From Gigaspora margarita (taxonomy: Eukaryota > Glomeromycota > Glomeromycetes > Diversisporales > Gigasporaceae), in the NCBI GenBank assembly GCA_009809945.1, contig WTPW01000328.1:9643-73642 (forward strand): 64,000 nt of DNA, in the 5' to 3' direction. Under the pieces are notes generated by a model. The model did no database searches, was not told the DNA's origin, and was given only the letters and a program-made list of their open reading frames with translations. The stretch's first letter is position 1. Every line of letters begins with the position of its first letter. This document shows positions 34,981 through 46,370 of this stretch, one piece after another. The position numbers and the translations under genes are program-made.

Positions 34981-35130
34981 TAGAGCTGCAGACATTAGAA
35001 TATTAATGAACATATACTATGATATTTGATATGACATATGTGACATGACATTTAATATGATTATATATAAATTTTATATGACATAAAGAGTGATGTACTA
35101 CCTGGAACCTTCTAAATGTCTGCAGCTCTA
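34981..35130. mobile_element. hAT MITE, 150 bp, TSD CTTCTGAC, related to the 7.3-kb hAT
   Basis: Termini TAGAGCTGCAGACATT and AATGTCTGCAGCTCTA with exact duplication CTTCTGAC (34973-34980, 35131-35138). The end differs from the 7.3-kb hAT end TAAAGCTGCAAACATT only by two G/A changes, so this is probably a non-autonomous relative. It lies in the gypsy fossil. Confidence 0.93.
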
Positions 35131-36711
35131 CTTCTGACACATCATAAGGTGTAATTTGGTTGATTACTAATAGCTGTCTTTTGATCTTAACCTTTTTTTA
35201 GGGTCCTTTGAGTGGGATAGTCATTTTTTACTTGTATAGAGTCTCACTTTGCATGGCTCCTTAAGTTGAATTCCTTTTGTAACTTGAAACTTCTTTTTTT
35301 AAAACCTTTTTTATTTGTATCATATAGCTTAGAATGTTCTCTAGTTCTGGCATATAACTTTTCTTTGTTAGAGGAGTAATCACTGCTTATATTAACCCAG
35401 GCCATATTTACTCTTCTACTTTCTTAACTACCAGGTTTATTAGGCCCACTCTAGAGGTCTGCTTGTTCCTACAACTGCATGCTAGGTGACCTTTCTCTTT
35501 GTATGTGTAGCATTAATAATTTTTAGGGCCTTCAGTTTATGTATTTGGCCTAAAGAGAGAACATATAGTATTATAGTCATCTTGGGATATGATTGCTGAG
35601 GTAAGAGATGCATAATTCAACAAATTTTATTGCATTTTTTGTGATAAAAGAACTATATCATTGGCTAATTTTTCTTTCTGAGTCTTCCTATTATCCAAAT
35701 TGCTTTTCTAAAGTACTTTTTTCCTAACTTGCTTAGCCACTTTGATAGGACCCAAAGAACTTTGATACAACTCAGATCTGAGTTTGTATAATTTTAGCAG
35801 TATTTTAGCCAAATGGATGTATAAAATATATAAAATAAAGCAAAAATTAAAAAAAATTTACTATATAAAAATGCAACATTTGATGAATTTCTATGCAAAA
35901 TTTCCTTTTTTAGAATTATCTGAGTTGTATTAGAGTTCTTTAGGGACCTACTTCGATGGATTCTTTTAAGATCTAAGGATCTTTTATCATGGTATATATT
36001 GTAATTTCTTGTCTAAGCCCTAACAAGAATAGCTGAATGACATAATCATCAGGTAGTTTATCTCTGAGGCTCACCTTCTTCTTGAAGTATTTAAATTTGA
36101 TCACATATTTAAGCATATATTCATTACTCTCTTGTTCCACTTTATGAAACTTATTATACTATTTATTTTTTTGTTTGAGGGTCCCAAAACATTTGTTAAA
36201 CAAGGCTACAAACAAGATGTCTTTGGCATTAGCCTAGCTGGTGTTGGTACTCTTGATATCATTATACCAGTAAGCAGCAGCCCTAAATAAGTAACCAGAA
36301 GCAATCTCAGTTTTTCTAACATTCTTTCAATTATTGGCCAGTAGCTTTTTCAAACATATCCATTCACTCGGTTGGATCCTCTTCTTCTTTACTATAGAAT
36401 AGTTCTACCTTGACAATATTTAACTCTTTTGCACTATTTGGTGTTGCTTATTTGAACTCATTAGCAACTTCCTTGAAACTATTTGCTACTTGTATAAGAA
36501 GTTGTCGTAACTGTGCAAAATTTATAACTAATCTATATTATATATATATATATATTTTATATACCTGCCACTATATTTATTTATTTCTAACTTTAAATTT
36601 CTTGTTGATTTACACAGAACCTAATAAGGTGGTACATGTAGTGTGGCTTATCTGAACTCAACCTAAAAATTTCTTGTCAATTCATATTTCATATCTTACA
36701 GTTACCACTAA

Positions 36712-37250
36712 TTGTTAACCTTTAGATACCTCTTAGAAATCAAGGCTAACAGAGCAACTATCAACAGTAAGTTATATGAGCACAAGGACATAAACTGTGC
36801 AGTAATGTATTGTAGTTGTTAGTATTTATACAAGCAAGAGAGTTTATATTTATAGTGATTTAGCAATTTAGAAAGAGTGTATGATGTAATTTATAGAATT
36901 GATTTGTATAGTATAATATATGTCTTTTATTAATAATAAAGAAGTATAATGGCAAATATGCCTACAAAGTGAAGCAGTTATCACCCATATTTATAAGAAA
37001 TTATTTACTAATAAGTACATGTAGCTCTTGTATTATAAAGGATTGATCTATCATTTATACTTCTTCTATCATATCGGTCCCTTATGCCAATTCTATCACA
37101 TCAATCCCTTATGCCTCTATCACAATATCTGACACATCTGTCACATGCGACATCTTAGTCACATGCGGCACATCCATCACATGTAGCACACATGGCCCAA
37201 TTAGTACAACTAATGCAATATACCCATGATCTATCTATTATATATGGCAG
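36712..37250 (-). mobile_element. Possible 5' LTR of the gypsy fossil
   Basis: The position upstream of gag, a TGTTAAC/GTTAACA edge and TCACATGCGACAT-type direct repeats suggest LTR sequence, and a TGGTAACTGT stretch beside it could be a primer-binding site. No second copy was found to confirm it. Confidence 0.35.
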
Positions 37251-39009
37251 GGGGTCAGTATGCAAGGATGACAACGATTAAATGTCAGTTAATTTATTGT
37301 TATTAAATATATTAATCATTGATAGAATTTTTGGAAATTTTAAAATTAACTGTATTTTTATAGAGATTTAAAATTATATTTTATTTTCAATAAAGCTTTA
37401 AAAAAAAATGCATATTCAGAAAAATATTGAAATCTTATTTATGATTCCATTTCATGAAATCAGTAAATTTTTATTAATAATAAAAAATTATTAATTCAAA
37501 AATTATAGGAAATAAAATAAATTGATACAATGCTTATTTAAAATAAATAAGCTATCAAAATCAGATTCTGGTATTATAATTATAAAAACTCTTTGTTTTA
37601 TGTGAAGATATGAAACAAATTTTATTTTGCTCAAAGTTAAAAAAAAGTGACGTATTTGAAATTGGAAATTGGAAAAATTTTGAAATCATTATTTTATTAT
37701 GTTATCATTATTACAAATACTGCAATACAATAACTATATTAATATTATCAATATCTAATAATGTATAAAAAAAATTTTGTCCAAATTTTCAAAGCATATA
37801 TTTTCTTTTAAAATATTTGGGTATTATTAAATTGCCGATAATTCAATAATGCCTTCAAAGAGAACATCTAAAGAACAAAAACTTGTGATGGTCATATTTG
37901 TAGAAAATCCAAAAAATCTAGATATAATCAATGGAAATGCAGCAGTTGGTGCACCAGTTGATGCAAGATTTAAACAAATATTATAAGGAATACTAAAATA
38001 GGAAAAGCCATTGGAGTACTTATAAAAATATAATATGAAACTCGAACGTTACTACTGGAAGTCACCAATTTCAACGTAAATTAGATTTCCACATTTTACT
38101 ATACTTAATATTTGCAATTAAAATTCAATTCCTATTTATTTATTACTGAATAAATATATACTATTAAAAATTAATTTTGAAATACCTTATTAATTATAAT
38201 TATTAATTGTTAAATGTAATTTAGTTGAAGAGCCTCCTACAAGTGTTTTTCATGAACAATAAGATTATTCATCAGTTTTTGTAGTCAGCCATATATCAAT
38301 AATATGCTGCATAATAAATCGTAAATATACTTATCGAACAAATACAAAGTAAAGTAATTGCACCTCAGCAATCCATATAAAAAAATTTTTGCGCATAAAA
38401 ATATGAATTATGTGCAATAAAAAATCAGTGTTGTCGACATTGAATTTACTAAAAATTCTAGCCCTCAATAATATCTGACCAAATGGTCATCATGATAGAT
38501 AATTGTCAATATAGCATAAAAATGCAATTGGAATAAATTATAGAGCTAAATGTCAAGATTGTTGGTTGATTTACAGTTGTTACTATTTTAATATTATTAG
38601 TTTTTATTATAACAAAACGATAGCTATGTAATATGTGATGCCACGCAGGACCAGTACGATCACATGTGTGACATGTAAAAAAAATAATGCCACGTTAAAT
38701 CTGTAATTTCCTGACTAATGACATAACAGTCATATGAATGTTCAAAAAATGTCGCAATACAGATTTCTGATAATAAAGAATGTCATAATAGGAATGCATA
38801 ATGATCAATATTTGAAAACGCCCTTGCTTTAAATAACAAATGAATGAAATTTCAAAAATAAACAAATGAAAATTATTACCCTTACTAAAAGAAGATTTAT
38901 TTAAATAACAATAACGATAAATGACATCAAAAACATTGAAGGAAACCACATTTCATGTTACGCATAAAATGTAATCGTAATGGTAATACCAAAAAAGTTT
39001 ACACAGTAA
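37251..39009. other. AT-rich stretch with one short protein-like start
   Basis: At 37851-37985 (+) a frame reads MPSKRTSKEQKLVMVIFVEN followed by NLDIINGNAAVGAPVDARFK before a stop. It has a natural-looking start and composition and may be the first exon or a relic of a lineage-specific protein family, but I cannot name it. A minus-strand frame at 38949-38695 has no recognisable features. Nothing else is seen. Confidence 0.35.
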
Positions 39010-39017
39010 CATGTGTT

Positions 39018-39956
39018 TAGGGTGTCCAGGAATATGCTATTAGCATAATTTAGCATAATTCGAGTTCACTAGCATTATTATGCTAGCAGCAGAATTTAGC
39101 ATAATTTACATTTTCTAGCATAAAATTTAGCATTATTTGGGTATTTTTGATAATAGATAGAGTATCACTAAATTTTTATATACATATGGTACAGAGAATC
39201 TAAAAACTACATTACAATATTTTTGGATGATTTTGAACACAAAAAAACTGGGATAGCTTATCTTTGGATATAATCGATTTTTTGTCAATCGCCAGTAGTC
39301 ATTACATAGTATAGTCCAAATTCTTCTGTGTAAATCGATTATTAACACTTAAATAAACTTGTTTGGAAGACAAAACTACACATATCTTGAAAGTTTCATC
39401 AAAACAGGAGTACTTTTTATTATTTGACTTTTAATTTTTACGTTCAATGAATATATTTGTTAATAAAATTTTAATCTCTTCGTTGAACATAAAAATTAAA
39501 ATCCAATTAATAAAAAATTCTTCAATTTTGTTGTAAATTTTAGAGTATATGTATTTTGATATTCTTGATAAGTTTACTTAAGCGACTTTAATCGATTTGC
39601 TTAGTAAAATTTGGACTTTATTATGTAGCAACTTTTGTCGATCGTTGGGCAGCTTATTTTCAGGTATGGATATTGAATGTAGTTTTTCTAATTATAAAAA
39701 TACTCTTGATAATAATCATCATGCACTTTCAGAAGAAACTTTAGGAAAACTTAATATATTATATTTTAATAAAGAAAAGTTAGAATAAATATAATTCATA
39801 AATAGTTATTTTTAAAATTTTGTATTATTAAAACTATAAAATCTCTTAATTTAAAAAAAAATTTTTTTTAAAAAAATCATTAGCAGAAAAAGCATAATTT
39901 CATACTATTAGCAAGCATAATTTACTATCATTAGCAGCAGAATTCTGGACACCCTA
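39018..39956 (+). mobile_element. hAT deletion derivative, 939 bp, TSD CATGTGTT
   Basis: Termini TAGGGTGTCCAGGA and TTCTGGACACCCTA with exact duplication CATGTGTT (39010-39017, 39957-39964). Subterminal TTAGCATAATTTAGCATAAT repeats lie at both sides. Inside are a fold-back repeat (about 39240-39662) and the last transposase exon (39663-39788). Confidence 0.95.
39663..39788 (+). pseudogene. hAT transposase C-terminal exon (dimerisation motif)
   Basis: After TTTTCAG at 39657-39663 the frame reads GMDIECSFSNYKNTLDNNHH then ALSEETLGKLNILYFNKE and a stop at 39786. This is the hATC motif (E-x-S-F-S-x-Y...L...E-N-L) at its usual place at the protein end. Everything upstream is gone, replaced by a fold-back repeat ending exactly at the presumed splice acceptor. 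Confidence 0.8.
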
Positions 39957-39964
39957 CATGTGTT

Positions 39965-40164
39965 ATTTCGCAATTTAGATTCTTAAATTAAGAATAACTT
40001 TGGTCAATTCTTAATTCAATTAATTACAGTATTAACTCTATTATACTACGAAATTTAATAAAAAATTAGAACAGAAGTATTTAAATTTTATTATACTAAC
40101 AAATATATGGTGTATTAGGTATGTTATATTAATTATATTAATTCTTATAAAAATAAAAAATAAC
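39965..40164. other. AT-rich spacer, nothing seen
   Basis: Short AT-rich sequence between the hAT derivative and the dispersed repeat. Confidence 0.4.
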
Positions 40165-40410
40165 GTAAGCTTTCATTTTCTTAATATGGAATAATACAAT
40201 TGTCTGGCTTGTAAAATCTTTGATAGAATATTAGAAATATTTATTCGTCAATGGGAAAATAAATATTCTTTAATAGATCAAAATAAATATAATAATGTTT
40301 AACTGCACTTAAAAATCCAATTGAATCACATAACCAAAATTTAAATATTGGATAACTCATAATTTTAAAATTCTTTATTGGTATAATTAAGCCAATTGAA
40401 AATAACCTAG
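40165..40410. repeat. Dispersed repeat, copy 2
   Basis: Matches 22495-22730 in the same orientation. Several sites that are CG in the other copy are TG or CA here (for example ACGCTCGTGAAATC against TGTCTGGCTTGTAAAATC-like sequence). Confidence 0.7.
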
Positions 40411-41369
40411 GGATGCAAGATTATTTTTTATAATTTATGCTATGCACCAAATAACGAAGCATGCTAGTCAAGACAAAATAATCAAAACAAAAACCTGCTG
40501 AAAGTTTTTTTTTAATGATAATAAAATTTTAATATGCAATTTTAATATGCAATTAAAAAAGATTTGTACTTGGTACTGTATTGTTTTATCTTGCAAACAA
40601 AAGTTGATAACGCTATTCATAAATATATTCATGAATAGAATGTTCTAAAAATACATTATCCTTGAAAATTATTAAATCACAATTCAGATGTTAATTCAAG
40701 TGAAACCTGGCATTACACTTTGCAAGAAAAAGAAGAGTGGCTAACTCAAAAGAAGTAATTTACTATGTATAAGATGATGTAGTGCGCTCTACGTAATAAT
40801 GTAAAAATTGTTAAATTTTTTAATTATATGTATTTTTTGACTGTTGGCCTTTTTTATTGATTATTTAAATTTATAGAGCAGTTTTTTTTTTAATATACGC
40901 AAATTTAATGTTTTTTTAATTTTTATATAAATTTTAAATCATGCAAATTTTTTACTGTTGTGCCTTTTTTTTATTGATTATTCAATTTTTTTTATTTAAA
41001 TTTATAAAGCAGATTTTTTTAATATAACTGGTAATTTCGCAAGTTTGTTTTTTTTTAATTTTTATTTATATACAATTTTATATAAATTTTTATCACCTTT
41101 TATTTATGCTTATAATATAAGTAATATTATTAATGGCTTATAATTTTTATTACTTTGTCATATAATTTTATCTTATTATTAATTTTTCGCTGACTAAAAA
41201 ATAACAGACATCGTTTTAAAATTAAAAAAAGCTTAGGTCAATTTGAAATCGATCTAAATTGTGAAATAACGCAGAACAAATACCAATAACTACAAATACT
41301 AAAGCTTATCATCTAATACTAAAACATAGTTTATTAAACCCCACGTAAATTAAAATTACATATCAAATA
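40411..41369. other. AT-rich stretch with one local duplication
   Basis: About 110 bp around GCCTTTTTTATTGATTATTT (40849) is repeated near 40962 with length changes. No gene or RNA recognised. Confidence 0.45.
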
Positions 41370-42940
41370 TTACCATCTTGAACTATACCATAAACGGAAA
41401 AAAAAAGATAACCTTAATACCTCTGAATAAAGGAAAAAATATATAGCACACCAAAAAGTTGAATGGTACATCAATTTTCTACAGGCATTATGCAATAGTT
41501 TTAAAATTTTTAAGGAGTTATTTCTGCAAAGAGCACTTGCTATCAATTTTCCTCTGTTAGAACCAAGAGAATTTCGTGAAACACTTAAAAGTGTTACAGT
41601 AAAGTCAAAGTGATGGTTTGATATTTGGCGTCTACTAGCACCTCCTTCAGACCCGAATTGAACATACAAAAGGTATAGAGAAGTCAAGTTATTATTATTA
41701 CTAAGGGCTCTAGCTATTTCTTCTACACCTTTCAATTCCAAAGGATTATTTGAAATATTTAAAAATTTTAACATGTCATTTTTCCCAAGGGTTTCTGCGA
41801 ACGCTTCTTCACTTTCAGAACCAAGTTGGTTATTTAGAATAGTTAAGAAGGTCAAAGTGATATTTTTGCTGAGAGAATTTGTAATCGCTTTTCCTTCTTC
41901 ATTGCCCAATCTAAATAAATCCGGATTTAAATTTAAATCCAGATGATAAATCAGATTAATCCGAATATGAAAAATATATTCGGATAAAGGTGTTAACTCT
42001 AATTCATCATCAATTTGTGTATTGTCAAAGGACAGTGAAGTTAAAGTATGGTTCACACAAAGAGCAAGTGCCAGTGCCTCTTCTTTAATTCCAAGTCTAT
42101 TAGGAAAATGTGATAATTTTTCTTTGCTTCCAAGGTCAAAGTAGTGTTTCGATATATGCCATTTGCTAGTTCTTCAGGCCCAAGTTGAATGTACGAAAGG
42201 TGTAAAGAAGTCAAGTTATTATTATTATTAAGTGCTCTTGCTATTTCTTCTACACCTTCTGATTCCAAAGGATTATTTAAAATATTTAAAAATTTTAACA
42301 TGTCTTTTTCCTAAGGGATTCTGCGAATGCTTCTCCACTTTCAAAAGCAAGGAGGTTGAAGTGATATTTTGGCCAAGAGAATTTGTAATCGCTTTTCCTG
42401 CTTCATTGCCCAGTCTATTTTTAGAAAAGTACAGAGAAGTTAAAGTGTTATTTTTATTAAATATTTCTGCTAATGACTTGGATATTTTTTAATCTTTAAG
42501 AAAACTAACCCATTTTCGAAAAGAACTGATAATATATTTTGATCAACATTAACATCCAGGTCCATATTAATAGTAAGGTTCATATTAAGTTTCTTGTTAG
42601 TTCAAAAAAACATCTGTATCAAAGATATCAAAACAGTTGTTGATTTCTTCAAGAGATGGAAACAGTCTTGGTATAATTTGAATATTCAAAACGTAAATTT
42701 GGGATATTATTGGGAATTTTTTGAATTAATGCTTCAGGGAGTAATGATATTTCATTTTTATTTAATCCTGAAAGTAGTGTTCTTATATCTTTCTCATTGG
42801 TTAAATCAGGTTTACTCTATAAAATTTGCATGGTAATGATATTTCATAAACGGCTGACAGTAAGACAAGTAAATAAGGTTTTATAATCATTTTTGTGGTA
42901 TTTTAAAATTTCAATAAGGCTTTCAAGTGGTAAGAGAAAA
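41370..42940 (-). pseudogene. F-box/leucine-rich-repeat protein gene, decayed
   Basis: Read on the minus strand, the F-box lies near 42930-42790 (ESLIEILKYHKNDYKTLFTC then LTVSRLWNIITMQIL). Leucine-rich repeats of the RNI type follow: NKNNTLTSLYFSKNRLGNEA, LKFLNILNNPLESEGVEEIA, LKFLNISNNPLELKGVEEIA and NNSLKILKLLHN. F-box proteins recruit substrates to SCF ubiquitin ligases, with the LRRs choosing the substrate. Frame changes near 42300 and 42056 and several stops between 42790 and 42480 break it. The two NNPLE repeats are near-identical over more than 100 bp (about 41690-41790 and 42215-42305), a recent internal duplication. Confidence 0.82.
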
Positions 42941-43031
42941 GAGTTCTATTTAAATCACCCACAAAAAATTTTCAAGGAGAGTAAACAAACCCTGAAAAGG
43001 AAATTGCCAGACTATTTCGGATCAGCAAAAA

Positions 43032-43381
43032 TGCTTCAGGTGAGACCGTCCCAAATTAGAAAATAGTTAGAATGATCATTACATAATTCATTATTCAGTT
43101 TACAATACTCTTTTCGTGTGGTCATCGTGGGCTTATTCGCATTATGAAACGTGATCAAATTAGTATACAAACTTGTGGCTTTCGTATCGTACTTTAATAA
43201 AATAGTTGGATTCAAGAAGATTCACCGGATATTTATATTACGATTGATCACGTTTCATAATTCGAATAAGCCCACTATGACCGCATGAAAAGAGTAATGT
43301 AAACCGTATAAAAAAATTTTAATGAATTATGTAAATATCATCCTGACTATTTCCTAATTTGGGATGGTCTTCCCTGAAGCA
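43032..43381. mobile_element. MITE with ~130-bp inverted arms
   Basis: TGCTTCAGGTGAGACCGTCC at the left faces GGATGGTCTTCCCTGAAGCA at the right. The arms continue through GTGGTCATCGTGGGCTTATT against AATAAGCCCACTATGACCGC and ATGAAACGTGATCAA against TTGATCACGTTTCAT-type sequence. No coding potential. Target duplication unclear. Confidence 0.85.
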
Positions 43382-43452
43382 GAAAACGTGCAAAAATATT
43401 GACGTGTATATACCAGATATATCACCATAGCTCTTTACGCACTTAGCGCACA

Positions 43453-43712
43453 TTTTACTTATTTGCACGGGTAACACAAACCAAAAAAGGAAATCCGATT
43501 TTTTAAATAAACTAAGTGCGTGAGATAAAAATTTAGGGTTAGAGTCTTAACGTTAGATGCTATAGGGTTAGAGTGATACTTTATATAAGTAAAATTTCAT
43601 TCACGTTATTTTTAATTAGTGCACCAAGATCGATTTAAACATTAGTTTTGCATATTTTTGCTTTTTTCTTCTTTTACGTCTCCAGGAGCTTGTATTACCT
43701 GCGCAAATAAGT
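43453..43712. repeat. Inverted pair TTATTTGCACGGGTAA / TTACCTGCGCAAATAA
   Basis: The pair is about 240 bp apart with AT-rich sequence between. TTTGCACGGGTAA also occurs near 21954, so this may be an end motif of a dispersed element. Target duplication not seen. Confidence 0.45.
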
Positions 43713-43759
43713 GGATGCGGGTCTAGCATACCGAAACGTGAATTTAAATTATACAAAAT

Positions 43760-44065
43760 TTGCGTTATAGCATACATACGGCATTTCACGATTTTTCTTG
43801 TACAGTACGTACGTTCATTAGTGGTATTGCTGTATTAGTAACGAGTATGGGAATTGGATTTTTACAGGGCTATCCCCAAATTTCCGGGTCGGATACGTTG
43901 GAACTAGTTCAATGTTTAACCGAGTTGTTAGAAGGTTCAATAGCAAATTTACTAGCTGAGCATTTTTTACTTAATAAATGGTTATTTATTAGTAAGATTT
44001 TTTATGATCTTGGGGCAAAATTGATCAATTCCGATCAAGCCGACCATGATTCTGATGCACTCTGA
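43760..44065 (+). CDS. Open frame of unknown function (101 codons)
   Basis: The peptide has a hydrophobic segment GIAVLVTSMGIGFLQGY, then SDTLELVQCLTELLEGSIAN and an acidic end. Codon composition is less AT-biased than its surroundings and it does not overlap a better frame. I do not recognise a family. It could be an exon or a transposon remnant. Confidence 0.35.
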   Translation: MRYSIHTAFHDFSCTVRTFISGIAVLVTSMGIGFLQGYPQISGSDTLELVQCLTELLEGSIANLLAEHFLLNKWLFISKIFYDLGAKLINSDQADHDSDAL

Positions 44066-44105
44066 CGTATCCCGACCCAGAATTTTGACCTGCTGCATGA
44101 GTTAT

Positions 44106-44251
44106 GGGAATTGAATAAGAATGAGGTATAGCGTGTGTAATACTGGTTCGGTTGAGTAAGTATGAATCTGTGACGAAGATTTATGAGCATGGAAAATGGG
44201 TAAGAATGAGGTATTCGTGAGAGATTGTTCGGTGGGATGAGTAAGTATTTA
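44106..44251. repeat. Direct duplication around TAAGAATGAGGTAT
   Basis: TAAGAATGAGGTAT...TTCGGTTGAGTAAGTAT near 44115 recurs as TAAGAATGAGGTAT...TTCGGTGGGATGAGTAAGTA near 44200. The second copy leads into the short frame at 44237. Confidence 0.6.
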
Positions 44252-44410
44252 AGGAGAAAGAAGTGGAAGTTTGTTCTCCCTCTTTTGTTTTTGCTAGTTT
44301 TGTCATTAGCACCCGCCCACCCACTGCCAGATGGAGGACTTAAACTTACTGGGTGGCGATGGCCCGGGTGGACAGCCCAGATATGGAAGGTCGAACGGGC
44401 TGAATATTAG
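44237..44410 (+). CDS. Possible small secreted peptide (57 codons)
   Basis: From the second ATG the peptide reads MSKYLRRKKWKFVLPLLFLL then VLSLAPAHPLPDGG and a Trp-rich end GWRWPGWTAQIWKVERAEY. A basic start followed by a leucine core and APAHP is a good signal-peptide pattern. The mature part would be only about 30 residues. Local GC is much higher than the neighbours. No family recognised; chance cannot be excluded. An upstream in-frame ATG at 44225 adds four residues. Confidence 0.35.
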   Translation: MSKYLRRKKWKFVLPLLFLLVLSLAPAHPLPDGGLKLTGWRWPGWTAQIWKVERAEY

Positions 44411-44755
44411 GAAAATAGTGAGATGCAAATGGGTCGAGTGACAAAAGGTAATCATCAAACTTGGCTGTGTCAAAATTTTTAAGGAATTTTTGGTTTCATC
44501 TGCAAATTTTTTTTTTTTAAAAAAAAACACGATTTTTCATGTTAAAACTGATCTGGGGATTTTTTTTTTTTTTTTTTTTTTACTTTCGCGAATAACATGT
44601 GAAAGATCTGATTTTGTCTGAGACCATTTACTGTGCACTAAAAGATATAATACTAAAGTAAGGCTTTTTTCTCATGGACGCATAAACTTGTGACTCGCGA
44701 ATTAAACTCAGAAGAGTGCTCGAATCATTCAATTGAATTATTCACTCGAGTTTCG

Positions 44756-44830
44756 TTCGAGTAGTTCGAGTAGTTCGAGTAGTTCGAGTAGATCAGTAGT
44801 TTGAGTAGTTTGAGTAGTTCGAGTAGTTCG
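44756..44830. repeat. GTTCGAGTA tandem repeat in arm module B
   Basis: About eight copies of GTTCGAGTA, with some GTTTGAGTA variants. The right arm has its inverse, ACTCGAACTACTCGAACTAC, with fewer copies near 51762. Copy number therefore differs between the arms. Confidence 0.85.
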
Positions 44831-44917
44831 ATTAATTCATAGATAAATTACTGCAGATAGCGAGTTACGCGAAGCAAATATAATTCAATTTTGTATACGT
44901 ACGAAAAGAATCACGTT

Positions 44918-45146
44918 CAGTGTTCATTTTTCACTGTGCGAACTGTGCGCAGTGCACAGAAGCCAAATTTCGCGCACATTTTTTTTCAATAGGTGTGCGG
45001 ATACCGCACAGAAAAAATTGGCATTTTGTAAATAGTGCGCACAGTTTCAAGCATTTTTCTCAGTTATTTTGTTATTTGCCGCACAGAACAAGTTTATGAA
45101 TTGTGTGGTATCCGCACAGTAAATTTTAGTTGAAAAATTAACACTG
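44918..45146. mobile_element. hAT MITE, 229 bp, TSD ATCACGTT
   Basis: Termini CAGTGTTCATTTTTCA and TGAAAAATTAACACTG with exact duplication ATCACGTT (44910-44917, 45147-45154). The interior repeats CCGCACAG and its complement CTGTGCG about seven times, likely transposase-binding subterminal motifs. It is inserted in the left arm of the large element. Confidence 0.95.
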
Positions 45147-45154
45147 ATCACGTT

Positions 45155-45660
45155 ACAATCATTTGTACTTTAATTTGGATCATGCTGGCGGTAATTTAGG
45201 CCGGTTTGATTTTTTATTGAAAGTTAGCTGAATACAAGAGCAGCAGAGTGAAAAGACGGCCAGATTGGCTGGAGCAGCAATGACCACCCACGAAAGTAGC
45301 AATCGTGATTGCACTGGGGGTCGCCGTGGGAACAGCTGGTGGTTTCCCGCTCGCTGCAGCAAGCCGGCTGGGCGAAGAAATAATAGAATCACGTGTTCCT
45401 TAACTGGGAGTGGTTGGGTGAGAGAATATTCTCGACTTTGCGCTACTGGATAAATTATGCCCACTATTTGTTCTTATACTTACTTGACAGCCTCCAAGCC
45501 CGTTTTGGTTCTTGTTTGAATTACGCCGTACGCTCTGACATGCATGCATAGATTTTTCCTGCATCGTTTGATTTTCACATGCATGGGCATTTAGGCCGCG
45601 GTTGTGGCTGTGTGGCTGCTTCTCTTTTCGATCACGTAATCTATTATCACTCCGCATTAT
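45155..45660. other. GC-richer insert in the left arm
   Basis: About 500 bp with clearly higher GC than the rest, absent from the right arm between modules B and C. In one + frame it gives VAIVIALGVAVGTAGGFPLA then ASRLGEEIIESRVP, protein-like but short. Overlapping frames on both strands are open too, so coding sense is undecided. It may be foreign DNA carried by the element. Confidence 0.45.
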
Positions 45661-46010
45661 AATTCAAATCTGTATAAAATAATATAAATTTAGTATACGT
45701 ATATAAAAGCAAGTATATATCTGATATACAATTTATGTTTTACTGTAAAAAACAAACATATCCAGTATTGTATTGTATCCAGCAAATCCATATTCCTTTT
45801 TAAAAATAACGAATAGTGAATTTGATTTATAATTAGATTAGTGGAAAATTCTAAATATAGCAAATACGCATAATACTTTATTTATGCTACCGGTTTTTAA
45901 AAATTATTAAATACAATTATATAAGTTATATATTGGTTTTTAACATTTTTAAAATGAAATTATTTACATTGTTAAGATCAATATATTACCGTTACGGCTG
46001 TACTGTAAAC

Positions 46011-46128
46011 TAGGGTTCGAGGCACAGAAGCATGGCATTCCTTTTAGGGCATGTCATAAGGGACATGCCGTAACTCAGCACTGCATATATAGGCAAGCCT
46101 AATTTTTTTACCTGTGTCTCGAACCCTA
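46011..46128. mobile_element. hAT MITE copy in left arm (TAGGGTTCGAG ends)
   Basis: Termini TAGGGTTCGAGGCACAG and CTGTGTCTCGAACCCTA; flanks CTGTAAAC and CTGTAACT are a slightly decayed 8-bp duplication. The same element, at the same module position, occurs at 50656-51120 and 52100-52189 in the right arm. Confidence 0.85.
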
Positions 46129-46370
46129 CTGTAACTTCAAAAATTTTAAAGAATATTTGGTTTCATCTGCAAATTTTTTTTTAAAAAAAACGTTAAACCT
46201 GATCTGGGAATTTATTATTTTTTTTTTTTCACGAATAACATGTGAAGCGCACTAAAAAAAAGTTCTGTCAGAAATTTTTTGATATAATATAAGTCCAATA
46301 CTAAGGCAAGGTTTTATTTAAAAAAAATATACACATATTTCATCTTTCTCACGGTCCTACAGGATCAGGT

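Larger units (their letters stand above)
31268..36700 (-). mobile_element. Ty3/gypsy LTR-retrotransposon fossil
   Basis: Minus-strand order from right to left: gag remnants with a zinc-knuckle-like stretch (about 36400-35200), protease-like region (about 34900-33250), reverse transcriptase (33231-31900) and its RNase H (31744-31268). The RT region shows the gypsy phrase AKPIKQTYYWML; RNase H shows AVAYASRSLMRKERNY and VVWVVKHFHQYL. Integrase was not recognised. It is broken, with well over ten breaks, and is interrupted by two hAT insertions at 33388 and 34981. It is old: both nested elements are themselves diverged. Confidence 0.85.

Noticed and set aside
36410-36655. 81-codon plus-strand frame
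   Set aside because: Antisense to the gypsy gag region, with low-complexity TATATA codons.
45180-45657. Overlapping frames on both strands in the GC-richer insert
   Set aside because: Open mainly because stops are rarer at higher GC; no single frame is convincing.
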